Source of the DNA: 2-12-FULL-35-15 sp036170475 | GTDB lineage: Bacteria; Bacteroidota; Bacteroidia; 2-12-FULL-35-15 | Length of the DNA: 64,000 nt | Assembly (NCBI GenBank): GCA_036170475.1 | Contig: JAVHPE010000206.1 | Span: forward strand, 1-64,000 | Reading direction: 5' to 3' | In this document: piece after piece, positions 8,024 to 17,492 of the stretch | Position numbering within the stretch: the first letter of the stretch is position 1 | Layout: every line of letters starts with the position of its first letter | Notes under the pieces: generated by a model | Seen by the model: only the letters and a program-made list of their open reading frames with translations | Databases searched by the model: none | Told to the model about the DNA's origin: nothing | Program-made: the position numbers and the translations under genes

Positions 8024-10297
8024 TTAAAATTTATATCTGAATGATGCTACTATGTTCCTTCCGGCGGAACTAATTCCTGATGCAAAAACGCGGTAATGAG
8101 TATCAAACAGATTTTCTACGCCAATACTAACCATGAAATTTCTGGTAATATAATAACTTGTTTTAACATTTAACGTTATCCAGGAAGGCATATATCCGTC
8201 AATTGGATTAGCGGAGTAGGCTTCGTTATCTTCTTTTCCGCAGCTATAATCTCGGGATAATTTTGCAGCACTGTATATACTATAAATTTCGCTGTTAAAT
8301 TTTTTGAAATGATACAAAAAGCTTGTTTTCCCGAACATTGGTGGGATGTGATCCAATGCCATTACAGAATCTTTATTCACATCCTTATATTGTCCGTAAG
8401 TATAAGTTAAGGATGTTTTAAACGAAATATGATCGGATAAGTCAGCAGTGATAGCGCCATACAATCCTTGTATATAGGCTTCGTCAACATTTTGAGCAGC
8501 CTTTATCTGGCTTAAAGTGCCATTAAATAATATGGAATCTTTACCATCCAATTTAAACTCTTTTGCAACAATTGCGTTTTTTAATAATGTATAATAATAA
8601 TTCGCTTCAAATTTTACTTTATCATCCAATAGTATTGTTGACAAACCGCCTTCAATATTATATGCATATTCGGGTTTTAAATCAGCATTGGGAACAATTA
8701 CAGTATTTCCGGTTGACTCAAACACTTTGCTCATGTCATCTATGTTAGGAGCTCTAAAACCGGATGAACCTAAAATGCTGAATCTGACGTTTTTTTCAGG
8801 CATAATTACTAAACCTAAATTCCCATTCAAAGCATTGTTGGTTTGCTTAACAGATGTGAATGGGAACTGGAAGGTGGAAACAGCCGATGACGTATCAAAA
8901 TTTGATGTCAATGTGTTGTGTGTAAAACGTAAGCCCTCCGACAAAATTAATTGTTCATTGATTTCCCAACTGTGTGTTAAATAGGCTCCGATGTTCATGG
9001 TTGTGCTGCCTCCATTCGGGTAGCGGGTATCAACAGGAGTAATATTAGTGCCGGTATAAATATTGGTTTTTGTGGCTGTTGAGGTTACACTATTTCCTAC
9101 TACTTCTATCCCATAACTTAATTCATGTTTTTCTTTCAGTTGTTTTCTTAAATCCGCATTCAAAGAATAAACATTTACTTTTTCTGTATTGGTCGTTCTG
9201 TTATTATTTTCGCTGCCGCTGGTATAATCAGTACTGAATTTTCTGCTGAAACGTTCTTGTGCAATGTCCTGATAAGCTAAGGTTATTCTCATATCATCAA
9301 AAAGTTTTCCTTCTGATTTTATAGTTGAATATAATGATGCCAGCAACCTGTTTTGCGGGCCGTAACCGTTTTCTGCAAATTTTAAGTTACCATTGCTGCC
9401 CAGCTCAGTCAAACGATCATAACGGTTTATTTTTGATGATGTGGAGTATTGAACGTTCATTCCAATATTAATTTTTTCATTCACTTTATACAGCAATTTT
9501 TCCATCAAGTCGGTTTGAGAATAACCACTGAATTTTTGAATATTAGGGTTGCTGTTTTTTATCATACTGTCGGCTGTACCGGCAGAGTTTTTGCCAACAT
9601 AATAATAGCATCGGCCAAAATCAGCATTTGGTATTCGGGCATAGCCTGTGCGTAAATCATCAAAACTGCTGTAACTGATACTTGTTAAAGAAGCCAGTTT
9701 TTTATATCCCAGGTTGAAATCTACATGTCCTGTTTTTTCCTGATTGGCGCTTGAATAGCGCAAATACGAATTAATTTTAAAATTCATTTTATCATTACCA
9801 AAGATTGGGTTTTTAGTGTAAAAGTGCATTACTCCACCAAGAGCGTCACTTCCATACATAACAGAGGATGGCCCGTAAACAATTTCGGTACGATCAAGCA
9901 TAGAGGGATCGAGTGTAATTACATCCTGCAAATGTCCGGCACGATAAATCGCATTATTCATCCTTACCCCATCCACAACAATCAAAACCCTGTTGGCTTC
10001 AAAGCCCCTGATAATAGGACTTCCTCCTCCCGACTGGCTTTTTTGAACCATAATATTTCCAGTATTTGAAAGCATATCGGCAGATGTTTGCGGATTACTC
10101 AACTCTAATTCTTTGCTTTTGATAACCTCTATTGTAAAAGGAACGTCTGATTTTTTTTCTTCCGCTCTATTGGCAGAAAAAATGACTTCATTCAAATTAA
10201 TAAGCCGGATAGGGAGGGTGTCGTTTATTGTATTTATTTGAGCATTGGCACTTGTGATGCCCAATATTGATATGATAAATATTATATTTTTTTTCAT
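8024..10297 (-). CDS. TonB-dependent outer-membrane receptor
   Basis: The 757-residue product has a signal peptide (1-19), a plug domain (about 45-165, with the GGGSPIIRGFEANRVLIVVD region) and a 22-strand-type barrel ending in the aromatic terminus FRYKF. The segment beginning GFRAPNIDDMSKVFE, followed by NADLKPE, is typical of haem/haemoglobin-type receptors. Haem or another iron source is therefore the best guess, but the substrate is not proven. It imports a ligand across the outer membrane using TonB energy. There is no SusD partner, which argues against glycan uptake. A small anchored protein of unknown function (10628-11158) lies upstream on the same strand. Confidence 0.9.
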   Translation of the reverse strand: MKKNIIFIISILGITSANAQINTINDTLPIRLINLNEVIFSANRAEEKKSDVPFTIEVIKSKELELSNPQTSADMLSNTGNIMVQKSQSGGGSPIIRGFEANRVLIVVDGVRMNNAIYRAGHLQDVITLDPSMLDRTEIVYGPSSVMYGSDALGGVMHFYTKNPIFGNDKMNFKINSYLRYSSANQEKTGHVDFNLGYKKLASLTSISYSSFDDLRTGYARIPNADFGRCYYYVGKNSAGTADSMIKNSNPNIQKFSGYSQTDLMEKLLYKVNEKINIGMNVQYSTSSKINRYDRLTELGSNGNLKFAENGYGPQNRLLASLYSTIKSEGKLFDDMRITLAYQDIAQERFSRKFSTDYTSGSENNNRTTNTEKVNVYSLNADLRKQLKEKHELSYGIEVVGNSVTSTATKTNIYTGTNITPVDTRYPNGGSTTMNIGAYLTHSWEINEQLILSEGLRFTHNTLTSNFDTSSAVSTFQFPFTSVKQTNNALNGNLGLVIMPEKNVRFSILGSSGFRAPNIDDMSKVFESTGNTVIVPNADLKPEYAYNIEGGLSTILLDDKVKFEANYYYTLLKNAIVAKEFKLDGKDSILFNGTLSQIKAAQNVDEAYIQGLYGAITADLSDHISFKTSLTYTYGQYKDVNKDSVMALDHIPPMFGKTSFLYHFKKFNSEIYSIYSAAKLSRDYSCGKEDNEAYSANPIDGYMPSWITLNVKTSYYITRNFMVSIGVENLFDTHYRVFASGISSAGRNIVASFRYKF

Positions 10298-10627
10298 AAT
10301 ATGTGTTTTAAAATATTTTTTTTGGATTTAAATAGTTTGAATTTCATCTCTGTGAAACTCATTTACCTCTGTGAACTCTGTGTTAAAAAACTTCAACACA
10401 GAATTAATAATTGATGTTATGTAATACCCCAGAGGGGCTTAATATTGGTAGTAATTGAACGTCCAAACACCTATAAGCCCCAGTGGGGCGAAATATTACG
10501 CTCCTAAGGAGCTAAATTCAGAGGCGATTGATATTCCTACCAATCTTACGCTCCTCTGGAGCTAATTTGCGTAACAGGAGATTAATAATTAAATAATTGA
10601 ACGGGAATAAAAATTTAATTTGAGAAC
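10298..10627. repeat. Intergenic region with a cluster of palindromic repeats
   Basis: At 10426-10573 four imperfect palindromes follow each other: CCCCAGAGGGG, GCCCCAGTGGGGC, GCTCCTAAGGAGC and GCTCCTCTGGAGC. They are embedded in TATTGGTAG-, GAAATATTACG- and CTACCAATCTTACG-like arms. A separate CTCTGTGAA/CTCTGTGTTAAAAAA pair lies at 10344-10388. Both look like genome-wide intergenic repeats. Nothing coding is seen. Confidence 0.7.
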
Positions 10628-11158
10628 TTAAACAAATTCAGGAGGAAGCGAATCTGTTTCTATTATTGAAGATTTGAAAATTAAATTGGTTGGAAAAAAA
10701 TTGTGTCGATATATTGAAGAAATATTAAATTTAATAGATTGTTCATTCAAAAAATACAACTTAATTACATTGTCCGTTGCTTTTTTTTGGTTGCCGCTTT
10801 TTATTGGTTTATTAGCAATGTGGGTATTAATATGGTCTTCAAGATTACTGAATAATGATTCTTCTTTTGTGTCATTAATACAATAAAAAGTGATAGAAGA
10901 ATGTGTTTCAGTTATTTTAATAATATCGTACATTTTATTATTATAGCGCATTTCTTTACCAGATTCCAGCCATTCAATATCTTGTAAATTATTTTTGTTG
11001 ATGGTAACAGATGTGAGCTTTTTATTAATAATATCCGGTTTTATTTCAGACCATACTTCATTTTTTATTTCATATTGAACAGCTTTAAAGGCAATAAAAT
11101 AGCCTACTGTATTAAACAGAAAAATAAAAAGTAAAAATATAACAAGGACTTTTTTCAT
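10628..11158 (-). CDS. Conserved-looking hypothetical protein with N-terminal anchor
   Basis: The 176-residue product has a hydrophobic N-terminal segment (residues 3-26) that should anchor it in the inner membrane or act as a signal. The remaining polar body lacks recognisable motifs and has a single cysteine. Its place just upstream of the TonB receptor, with the repeat cluster between, suggests a link to the same transport function, but this is only context. Family not recognised. Confidence 0.55.
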   Translation of the reverse strand: MKKVLVIFLLFIFLFNTVGYFIAFKAVQYEIKNEVWSEIKPDIINKKLTSVTINKNNLQDIEWLESGKEMRYNNKMYDIIKITETHSSITFYCINDTKEESLFSNLEDHINTHIANKPIKSGNQKKATDNVIKLYFLNEQSIKFNISSIYRHNFFPTNLIFKSSIIETDSLPPEFV

Positions 11159-11240
11159 TGTATGAGAGCAACAAAAGTATATTAAAAAGCTTTCTTAACC
11201 AAAACCAATTACTTCTTTAACTCGTGTAAACAGAATTTAC

Positions 11241-11858
11241 CTAAAGCTTAAATGATACACCAGCTTGCATCATGGGTCCACCTAAACCAACTTCTGCATT
11301 TACTCCAATAGCATCAGTAAAAAAATAGCGCAACCCTACACCAAATCTAAAGGCTACCGGAGCTACTATGCCGCTAATTGTCACAGCCGGACCAGAACCA
11401 GGATAATTGTCGTAAACTTTTGTGCTCTTATACCCGGCACCCCAGGTAAGGTAGGGATCAATGCTTGAAGTGGTTGCAAAGTGATAATTCATTTTACCTA
11501 AAATGCGATATTTTTTTATTCCCCCTGTGTACCATAGGTTATTGCTTGATTGATAATGAATTTTGGCATCCGCATAAGTGAATTCAAAACCAAGTCCGAT
11601 TTTATCACTTACCATAAATTCAACTTTTCCACCAAAATGACCAAAATTACGTATTGTCCTGTTCATTGCTATGGAATCCGATGAGTAAGCCGCTCTCAGT
11701 AAGGTACCATTAATATATGGAAAGCCCCAAAAAGCATCGATAAGAATTGTTCCTTGTCCTACACAATTGCTTGATGACTGACCTTTTTGTGCAAAAGAAA
11801 CTGAGTTAATAAATAAAATTACGATTACTGTAACAAGGATTGTTTTTAAAAATTTCAT
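11241..11858 (-). CDS. Outer-membrane beta-barrel protein
   Basis: The start at 11858 gives a 205-residue protein with a clean signal peptide (ending SVSFAQ). Alternating short beta strands rich in Gly and aromatics follow, ending EVGLGGPMMQAGVSFKL. This is the small porin or OmpA-like barrel fold (outer membrane protein beta-barrel family). A longer frame from 11924 adds a non-signal N terminus and was rejected. Function beyond an outer-membrane barrel is not evident; it stands alone, 152 bp from sucB. Confidence 0.75.
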   Translation of the reverse strand: MKFLKTILVTVIVILFINSVSFAQKGQSSSNCVGQGTILIDAFWGFPYINGTLLRAAYSSDSIAMNRTIRNFGHFGGKVEFMVSDKIGLGFEFTYADAKIHYQSSNNLWYTGGIKKYRILGKMNYHFATTSSIDPYLTWGAGYKSTKVYDNYPGSGPAVTISGIVAPVAFRFGVGLRYFFTDAIGVNAEVGLGGPMMQAGVSFKL

Positions 11859-12009
11859 TTTGTGAGATTTAAAAGAGTTATAACTTTTACAAAAAAAACT
11901 TCTCGAAAAAGAGTAAACATACATTGCCCTTTTAAATGCAAGGTAAAAACAAAATATGAATAAACAAGAGAAAAAAGTTCAGGCAGAGATGGAAGTATTT
12001 CTACCCAAA

Positions 12010-13254
12010 TTACAATCCTAAAATAATTTCATCCGGATTTTTCCCTCCAAACAACATTTTGATTGGGTTGTCTAACATCTCTTTTACTTTTACAAGAAAA
12101 CCAACCGATTCACGTCCATCAATAATCCGATGATCATACGATAATGCAACATACATCATCGGGCGAATAACAACTTGTCCGTTAATAGCAACGGGGCGTT
12201 CTATCACATTGTGCATACCCAGAATGGCGCTTTGCGGCGGATTAATAATGGGCGTACTCATCATGGAACCAAACACACCTCCGTTTGTAATGGTAAAGGT
12301 TCCTCCACTCATATCTTCCAATGTAATTTTATTGTCGCGAGCCTTCTGTGCAAGATTTTTTATTGCATTTTCAATTTGCCCCAGACTCATTTGTTCCGCG
12401 TTGCGAATAACCGGAACCACTAATCCTTTAGGGGCACTCACAGCAATACCGATGTCGGCGTATTTGTGAAACACAATTTCGTCACCGTCAATCATACCGT
12501 TTACAGAAGGGAAAAGGTGTAAGGCTTCGGTAACGGCTTTTGTAAAGAAGCTCATGAAACCAAGGTTTGCTCCATGAATTTCTTTAAACTTGTCTTTATA
12601 TTTTGCACGCAAAGCGTAAATGGCACTCATATCCACTTCATTGAAAGTGGTAAGCATGGCTGTCTCGTTTTTTACTGCTACTAAACGCTGTGCTAGTTTT
12701 TTTCGTAACGCTGAAATTTTAGTCCGCTCCGTATCTCTTGCTCCTTCCCATGTTACTATAGATGATGAATCAAAGCCGGACGTCATTGCATTAATTATAT
12801 CAGCTTTTGTAATGCGACCATCCCTACCTGTTGCTTTAACTTTATTTGTGTCAATATTGTTTTCGGCAATCATTTTTTTTGCAGCAGGTGAAGGAATTCC
12901 ATTTGCGTATGTTTCTTCTGCTTTTACAGTTTCTTTAACAGTTTCCTTTTTAGGATCTGCATTTGACGCTACTTTAACTTTAGAACTTTCAACTTTCAAA
13001 CTTTCAACTTTTTTCACTGAAGTATCAATGGAGCATATTATTTTTCCTACTTTTATTGTATCTCCTTCGGCAGCTAATAATTTAACAGTACCTGATTCTT
13101 CCGCATTGATAGTTAATGTAGCTTTATCAGAATCTATTTCAGCCAGCTCCTCATCCTTTTCTACATATTCGCCATCTTTTTTTAACCAATGTGCAATCAC
13201 TACTTCAGTAATTGATTCACCCGGACTTGGTACTTTCATTTGTATCGTTGCCAT
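12010..13254 (-). CDS. sucB: 2-oxoglutarate dehydrogenase E2, dihydrolipoyl succinyltransferase
   Basis: The 414-residue product has one lipoyl domain (1-78, with lipoylation Lys44 in DSDKATL), a linker (79-118), an E3/E1-binding domain (about 119-155, IPSPAAKKMIAEN) and the catalytic domain with SYDHRIIDGRE holding the active-site His. It moves the succinyl group from E1 to CoA in the citric acid cycle. It follows sucA with an 85-bp gap that contains a strong inverted repeat. The linker segment at residues 81-95 (KKVESLKVESSKVKV) is encoded by the AACTTTCAAAC repeat found between genes elsewhere in this window. Confidence 0.97.
   Translation of the reverse strand: MATIQMKVPSPGESITEVVIAHWLKKDGEYVEKDEELAEIDSDKATLTINAEESGTVKLLAAEGDTIKVGKIICSIDTSVKKVESLKVESSKVKVASNADPKKETVKETVKAEETYANGIPSPAAKKMIAENNIDTNKVKATGRDGRITKADIINAMTSGFDSSSIVTWEGARDTERTKISALRKKLAQRLVAVKNETAMLTTFNEVDMSAIYALRAKYKDKFKEIHGANLGFMSFFTKAVTEALHLFPSVNGMIDGDEIVFHKYADIGIAVSAPKGLVVPVIRNAEQMSLGQIENAIKNLAQKARDNKITLEDMSGGTFTITNGGVFGSMMSTPIINPPQSAILGMHNVIERPVAINGQVVIRPMMYVALSYDHRIIDGRESVGFLVKVKEMLDNPIKMLFGGKNPDEIILGL
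12972..13012. repeat. AACTTTC tandem repeat inside the sucB linker
   Basis: On the plus strand this reads as repeated AACTTT(C/A) words (TAACTTTAGAACTTTCAACT and on). It matches the intergenic arrays at 48.04 and 54.58 kb. In sucB it is read in frame and encodes the lipoyl-to-E3-binding linker, a flexible and length-tolerant place. Confidence 0.6.
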
Positions 13255-13274
13255 GTTTTAATAGATTTTAGATA

Positions 13275-13328
13275 TTAGATGTTGGATATTAGAGGGGAGT
13301 ATTCCAACATCTAATATCCAACATCTAA
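13275..13328. repeat. Inverted repeat between sucA and sucB
   Basis: A perfect 19-bp stem pairs 13275-13293 (core AGATGTTGGATATTAGA) with 13310-13328 around a 16-nt loop, and the right arm also contains a direct repeat of CCAACATCTAA. It sits in the 85-bp sucA-sucB gap. It could reduce transcription into sucB or protect an mRNA end. It also resembles a dispersed intergenic repeat. Confidence 0.75.
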
Positions 13329-13339
13329 CATTTTTTTTA

Positions 13340-16096
13340 TTATTTTTCAAAAACTTTTTTAACGATTGCCTGTTGCTGTTGTTCATGCATCTTGCCATAA
13401 CCCGTTGCAGGGCTTGCACTTTCATTACGACCAATATATTTCAAATTTACCTCCCGGAATGAACTGAACATAAATGTCCAGGCTCCCATATTCTTTGGTT
13501 CTTCCTGTACCCATAAATATTCAACAGCATTTTTATATTTCGCAATTATTTCTTTCAATTGAATTATTGGTAATGGATACAACTGCTCTATTCGGACAAT
13601 TGCCAATTCATCAGTATTGTTTTTTTGTTTGGTTTCAATTAAATCATAATAAATTTTACCGGTACAGAATGCTATTTTCTTAACGGATTTTACATTTGCT
13701 GTTGAACCTGTCCTGAGCTCTTCGGCTGCGCTCTGGGTAAACTCCATCGAAGGGTCATCAATTACCTCTTTAAAACCGCCGGTGGTAAAATCATTCACAG
13801 AAGATACACATGTTGGGTACCGCAATAATTTTTTAGGTGTAAAACAAATTAAAGGTTTACGAAAATTTCGTTTTATTTGTCTGCGTAGCACATGGAATTG
13901 ATTTGCAGGAGTTGTGCAATTGACAATTTGCATATTGTTTTCGGCACACTGTTGTAAAAAGCGTTCCATGCGGGCACTTGAATGTTCTGGTCCCATTCCT
14001 TCATAACCGTGTGGCAGCAGCATTACCAGCCCTGTCATTCTCTTCCATTTATATTCTGATGAAGAGATAAATTGATCAATGATAATTTGTGCCCCGTTGA
14101 AAAAATCACCAAACTGTGCTTCCCATATTGTCAAAGCATTAGGCACTGCCATGGCGTAACCAAATTCAAAACCCAACACAGCATATTCTGAAAGAAGCGA
14201 ATTGTATATTTCTAATTTCCCTTTTGCATCAATATTATTCAGTGGTATATATTGTTCTTCTGAATCTTCAAGAGTAATAACTGCGTGGCGGTGTGAGAAA
14301 GTTCCACGCTCCACATCCTGCCCGCTGAAACGTACATTGTGCCCCTCATTCATCAAGGTTGCGTATGCCATCAGCTCTCCCATTGCCCAATCATAATTAT
14401 CATTGGCAATCATCGCGGCACGATTTTCGAATAGCTTTAATGTCTTATTGAAAAATTTTTTATCCGTCGGTAAGAAAACTGTTTTTTTTGCAATTTCTAA
14501 AAATATATTTTTATCGATCGATGTGTCTGGAGATTTATCGAAATCACTTGAATCAGCCATTTTGTAACCTGTCCAATTACTTTTCAGAGAAGATGTAATT
14601 TGTGTTTTCTCCGTTTTTTTTGCTGAATCTAATTTTTCCTGAAGAAGGTTTTTGAAATTTTTCTCCAACTCTTTTGCAAAGTTGGCGTCAATAACTCCTT
14701 GTGAAATCAATTGTTGAACATAAATTTCTCTTGGGGTGGGATGCTGTGCAATAATTTTGTACAATAAGGGTTGGGTGAAACGAGGCTCATCACCTTCGTT
14801 ATGGCCATATTTACGGTAACACAAAATATCAATAAAAACATCGCGATGAAATTTCTGACGAAACTCCAATGCTAATTGAACAGTGTAAACCAAGGCTTCA
14901 ACATCATCACCATTTACGTGAAATACAGGAGCCAACACTACTTTGGCGACATCCGTACAATATGTACTGGATCTTCCATCCAGATAATTAGTGGTAAACC
15001 CTACCTGATTGTTAATTACAAGGTGAATTGTGCCGCCTGTTTTAAATCCATCGAGCTGACTCATTTGTATTACTTCGTATCCTATTCCCTGCCCAGCCAA
15101 TGCTGCATCACCATGAATTAATATCGGACAGACTTTATTAAAATCTCCCTTGTGTAAATTGTCAATTTTAGCGCGGGAAATTCCTTCCACAACAGGGTTT
15201 ACAGCTTCCAGATGTGATGGATTTGGAGTCAGACTGATGTGAAAATGGAGACCATTTTTGTTTATCCTGTCGCAGGAATATCCTGCATGATACTTGACAT
15301 CCCCTTCAAACAGCGTGTCATCGGATAAGTATCCTTCAAACTCAGAGAAAACATCTTCCTGTTTTTTATCCAGAATAGTAGTCAATACATTCAATCGTCC
15401 GCGATGAGCCATGCCAATCACAAAGTCCTGAATGCCCATATCGGCACCTTTTTCGCAAATGGCATCTAATGCGGGAATTGTCGCTTCCGCTCCTTCTAAA
15501 GAAAAACGTTTTTGACCAACAAATTTAGTATGTAAAAAATTTTCAAACCCTACTGCTTCATTTAGTTTATGCAAAATTATTACCTTTTCCCGCGTGGAAA
15601 AATCAGATGTGTTTTTACACCCTTCCATCTTTTTTAGTAGCCAGTCATTTATTTTAGGGTTACGAATATACATGTATTCTGCACCAATGGATTGACAATA
15701 GGTTTGGCGCAAGTGTGCAATGATGTCTTTCAATTTTGCCGGACCAATACCAATCTGGATTCCTGCCTGAAAAATCGATTCCAAATCCGTTTGGCTTAAT
15801 CCAAAATTTTCTATATCTAATGTTGGGGAATATTTTCTTCGTTCACGAACAGGATTTGTTTTCGTAAATAAATGTCCACGTGAGCGGTATCCGTTTATCA
15901 GATTGATTACATCAAATTCCTTTTTTACTTCCAGAGGTATCTCCGTTTTCTCCAAATAATTTTTGCGTGCAAACTCGAAACCTTCGAAAAAATTTTGCCA
16001 ACTATTTTCTACGGAATTTTTATTTTTTAAATACAGTTGAAATAATTCTTCAACTGAAGAGATGTCTGCGTTGCCCAAATTGGAAAATTTATCCAT
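13340..16096 (-). CDS. sucA: 2-oxoglutarate dehydrogenase E1 component
   Basis: The 918-residue product decarboxylates 2-oxoglutarate with thiamine diphosphate and reductively succinylates the E2 lipoyl group. It shows the N-terminal E2-docking segment (about 8-45, SVEELFQLYLKNKNSVENSW), the ThDP/Mg motif starting GDAALAGQG and continuing to NNQVGFTT, and the transketolase pyrimidine and C-terminal domains. Length fits the family. It is the first gene of the sucAB pair. In a variable surface region, residues FTQSAAEELRTGSTA are encoded by DNA resembling the dispersed CTGTCCTGAGC repeat (13699-13750). Confidence 0.97.
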   Translation of the reverse strand: MDKFSNLGNADISSVEELFQLYLKNKNSVENSWQNFFEGFEFARKNYLEKTEIPLEVKKEFDVINLINGYRSRGHLFTKTNPVRERRKYSPTLDIENFGLSQTDLESIFQAGIQIGIGPAKLKDIIAHLRQTYCQSIGAEYMYIRNPKINDWLLKKMEGCKNTSDFSTREKVIILHKLNEAVGFENFLHTKFVGQKRFSLEGAEATIPALDAICEKGADMGIQDFVIGMAHRGRLNVLTTILDKKQEDVFSEFEGYLSDDTLFEGDVKYHAGYSCDRINKNGLHFHISLTPNPSHLEAVNPVVEGISRAKIDNLHKGDFNKVCPILIHGDAALAGQGIGYEVIQMSQLDGFKTGGTIHLVINNQVGFTTNYLDGRSSTYCTDVAKVVLAPVFHVNGDDVEALVYTVQLALEFRQKFHRDVFIDILCYRKYGHNEGDEPRFTQPLLYKIIAQHPTPREIYVQQLISQGVIDANFAKELEKNFKNLLQEKLDSAKKTEKTQITSSLKSNWTGYKMADSSDFDKSPDTSIDKNIFLEIAKKTVFLPTDKKFFNKTLKLFENRAAMIANDNYDWAMGELMAYATLMNEGHNVRFSGQDVERGTFSHRHAVITLEDSEEQYIPLNNIDAKGKLEIYNSLLSEYAVLGFEFGYAMAVPNALTIWEAQFGDFFNGAQIIIDQFISSSEYKWKRMTGLVMLLPHGYEGMGPEHSSARMERFLQQCAENNMQIVNCTTPANQFHVLRRQIKRNFRKPLICFTPKKLLRYPTCVSSVNDFTTGGFKEVIDDPSMEFTQSAAEELRTGSTANVKSVKKIAFCTGKIYYDLIETKQKNNTDELAIVRIEQLYPLPIIQLKEIIAKYKNAVEYLWVQEEPKNMGAWTFMFSSFREVNLKYIGRNESASPATGYGKMHEQQQQAIVKKVFEK
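13699..13750. repeat. Repeat-like segment inside sucA
   Basis: CCTGTCCTGAGCTCTTCGG and GCGCTCTGGGT-like arms followed by ATCGAAGGGTCA resemble the GAGCTTGTCGAAG dispersed repeat at 2.3, 34.4 and 60.3 kb. It encodes a stretch just before the conserved VKKIAFCTGKIYYDL strand. Similarity was judged by eye only. Confidence 0.4.
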
Positions 16097-16305
16097 ACTA
16101 TTTCTTTACACTGATTTGATTCTTCAAATTTAATATTTTTAAAAGTAGCAAAGGGAAACGTTTTTCGCTGGTAATTTATCAGGAACGAAGAATAATTCAG
16201 ATGACTTCAATTCAGCACATTATTCAGGAGCAATAGTTTACTTCCCCATAAATTAAGGCATGTTGAGGGAAAAGCGATAACGTTATGTGTCTATGTTTAG
16301 GTCAT

Positions 16306-16638
16306 TTATAATTTATTTTTCTCCTTCACATTTTCCAATCGCAATCGTTCTACAATCCTGTTGTTAATAATATGTTCATTGATAAGCTCCTCTACATCGC
16401 TTAATTCAACACCGACATAAAAAACACCTTCGGGGTATATTACCATTGTTTGCCCGAAAACACAAATACTCAAACATCCGGATTTTTGAACACGAACTTT
16501 AATTGGCAAATTCAATTCTTTCAATTTTTTTTTAAATGCATCCTCTATCACTAATCCGTGCGCCTCACCGCAACTTTTACGAGAAGTTTCCGGAGCTCTT
16601 TGATTGGTGCAAATAAAAATGTGTTTATCGTAAATCAT
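16306..16638 (-). CDS. Thioredoxin-like [2Fe-2S] ferredoxin
   Basis: The 110-residue product carries cysteines in the pattern of thioredoxin-fold ferredoxins: Cys10 in FICTNQR, Cys23 in KSCGEAHG, and Cys55 with Cys59 in SGCLSICVFG. The last pair leads into TMVIYPEGVFYVGV, which is diagnostic for the family. It should bind one [2Fe-2S] cluster and carry electrons in the cytoplasm. It stands alone between sucA and the divergent SCO gene, so its redox partner is not shown by context. Confidence 0.85.
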   Translation of the reverse strand: MIYDKHIFICTNQRAPETSRKSCGEAHGLVIEDAFKKKLKELNLPIKVRVQKSGCLSICVFGQTMVIYPEGVFYVGVELSDVEELINEHIINNRIVERLRLENVKEKNKL

Positions 16639-16738
16639 AGTTCAGTTTTTTTGACACCTATGCCATAGTTTTAGAATAGGCACTACAAATCTACGAATAC
16701 GAAATCAAGATGCGAAATCATTGAAATATTAATATGAT

Positions 16739-16764
16739 ATTCTAATTAGAATTATGTAAATTTG
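16739..16764 (+). promoter_or_regulatory. Promoter -7 element with overlapping palindrome, SCO gene
   Basis: TAAATTTG at 16757-16764 fits the Bacteroidota -7 element, 37 nt upstream of the SCO start. The 14-bp perfect palindrome ATTCTAATTAGAAT (16739-16752) occupies the spacer just upstream, where a bound protein would block the promoter. Confidence 0.5.
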
Positions 16765-16801
16765 TAGTTCGTTTCATATCAACAATAATGATCGCAACTC
16801 C

Positions 16802-17470
16802 ATGAAAAAAAAAATTCTCAGTCTCGTTTTATTTCTTACTGCCGCAACAGTATTTATATATGTTTTTTTTATTTACGGAGAGGGAAAATCCGTTCGCCAT
16901 CTTCCAATTTATGGATTGAAAAAATATGAAACAATAAATGGAAAAACAGATACTACTTTTCATACAGTTCTTGATTTTAGTTTTACCGATCAGGATGGAC
17001 AAACAGTTACACAAAAAAAATTCGAAGGTTGTGTATATGTAACTGATTTTTTCTTTACCACGTGTCATAGCATTTGTCCAATAATGAGCTCACAAATGGA
17101 ACGTGTAGCTGAAAAATTTAAAGGGAATAGTGAAGTGAAATTTTTGTCACATACTGTTGACCCCGAAATTGATACCGTTGAGCAATTAAAAAGATACGCA
17201 ATAGATCACAACGCCGATTCCAAACAATGGATGTTTGTTACCGGAGATAAAAAATCACTTTACAGTATTGCACGAAGAAGTTACTTACTAAATGCGGAAC
17301 AAGGCGATGGTGGTCCTGATGATTTTATTCACACAGAAAATTTCGCCTTAATAGATGAATACAAACACATACGTGGGTTTTATAACGGCACCGACTCAAT
17401 CGAGATGAATCAATTAATGAAAGATATTGATTTGCTGTTAGCTGAATATCATAGCAAAGAGAAAAAGTAG
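16802..17470 (+). CDS. SCO1/SenC/PrrC family copper chaperone
   Basis: The 222-residue product has an N-terminal membrane anchor (residues 4-24) and a thioredoxin-like periplasmic domain. The copper ligands are Cys88 and Cys92 in TTCHSICP and His177 in DDFIHTEN. SCO proteins load the CuA site of haem-copper oxidases. No oxidase subunit is in the window, but the gene faces the respiratory island, so it probably serves terminal oxidase assembly. It converges on the UbiA-like gene with a 22-bp gap. Confidence 0.92.
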   Translation: MKKKILSLVLFLTAATVFIYVFFIYGEGKSVRHLPIYGLKKYETINGKTDTTFHTVLDFSFTDQDGQTVTQKKFEGCVYVTDFFFTTCHSICPIMSSQMERVAEKFKGNSEVKFLSHTVDPEIDTVEQLKRYAIDHNADSKQWMFVTGDKKSLYSIARRSYLLNAEQGDGGPDDFIHTENFALIDEYKHIRGFYNGTDSIEMNQLMKDIDLLLAEYHSKEKK

Positions 17471-17492
17471 AAAAGATTAGCCTGCAGTTCTT

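Noticed and set aside
12620..13261. 213-codon open frame antisense to sucB
   Set aside because: It lies fully opposite a well conserved enzyme gene, has no family features and reflects codon bias of the real strand.
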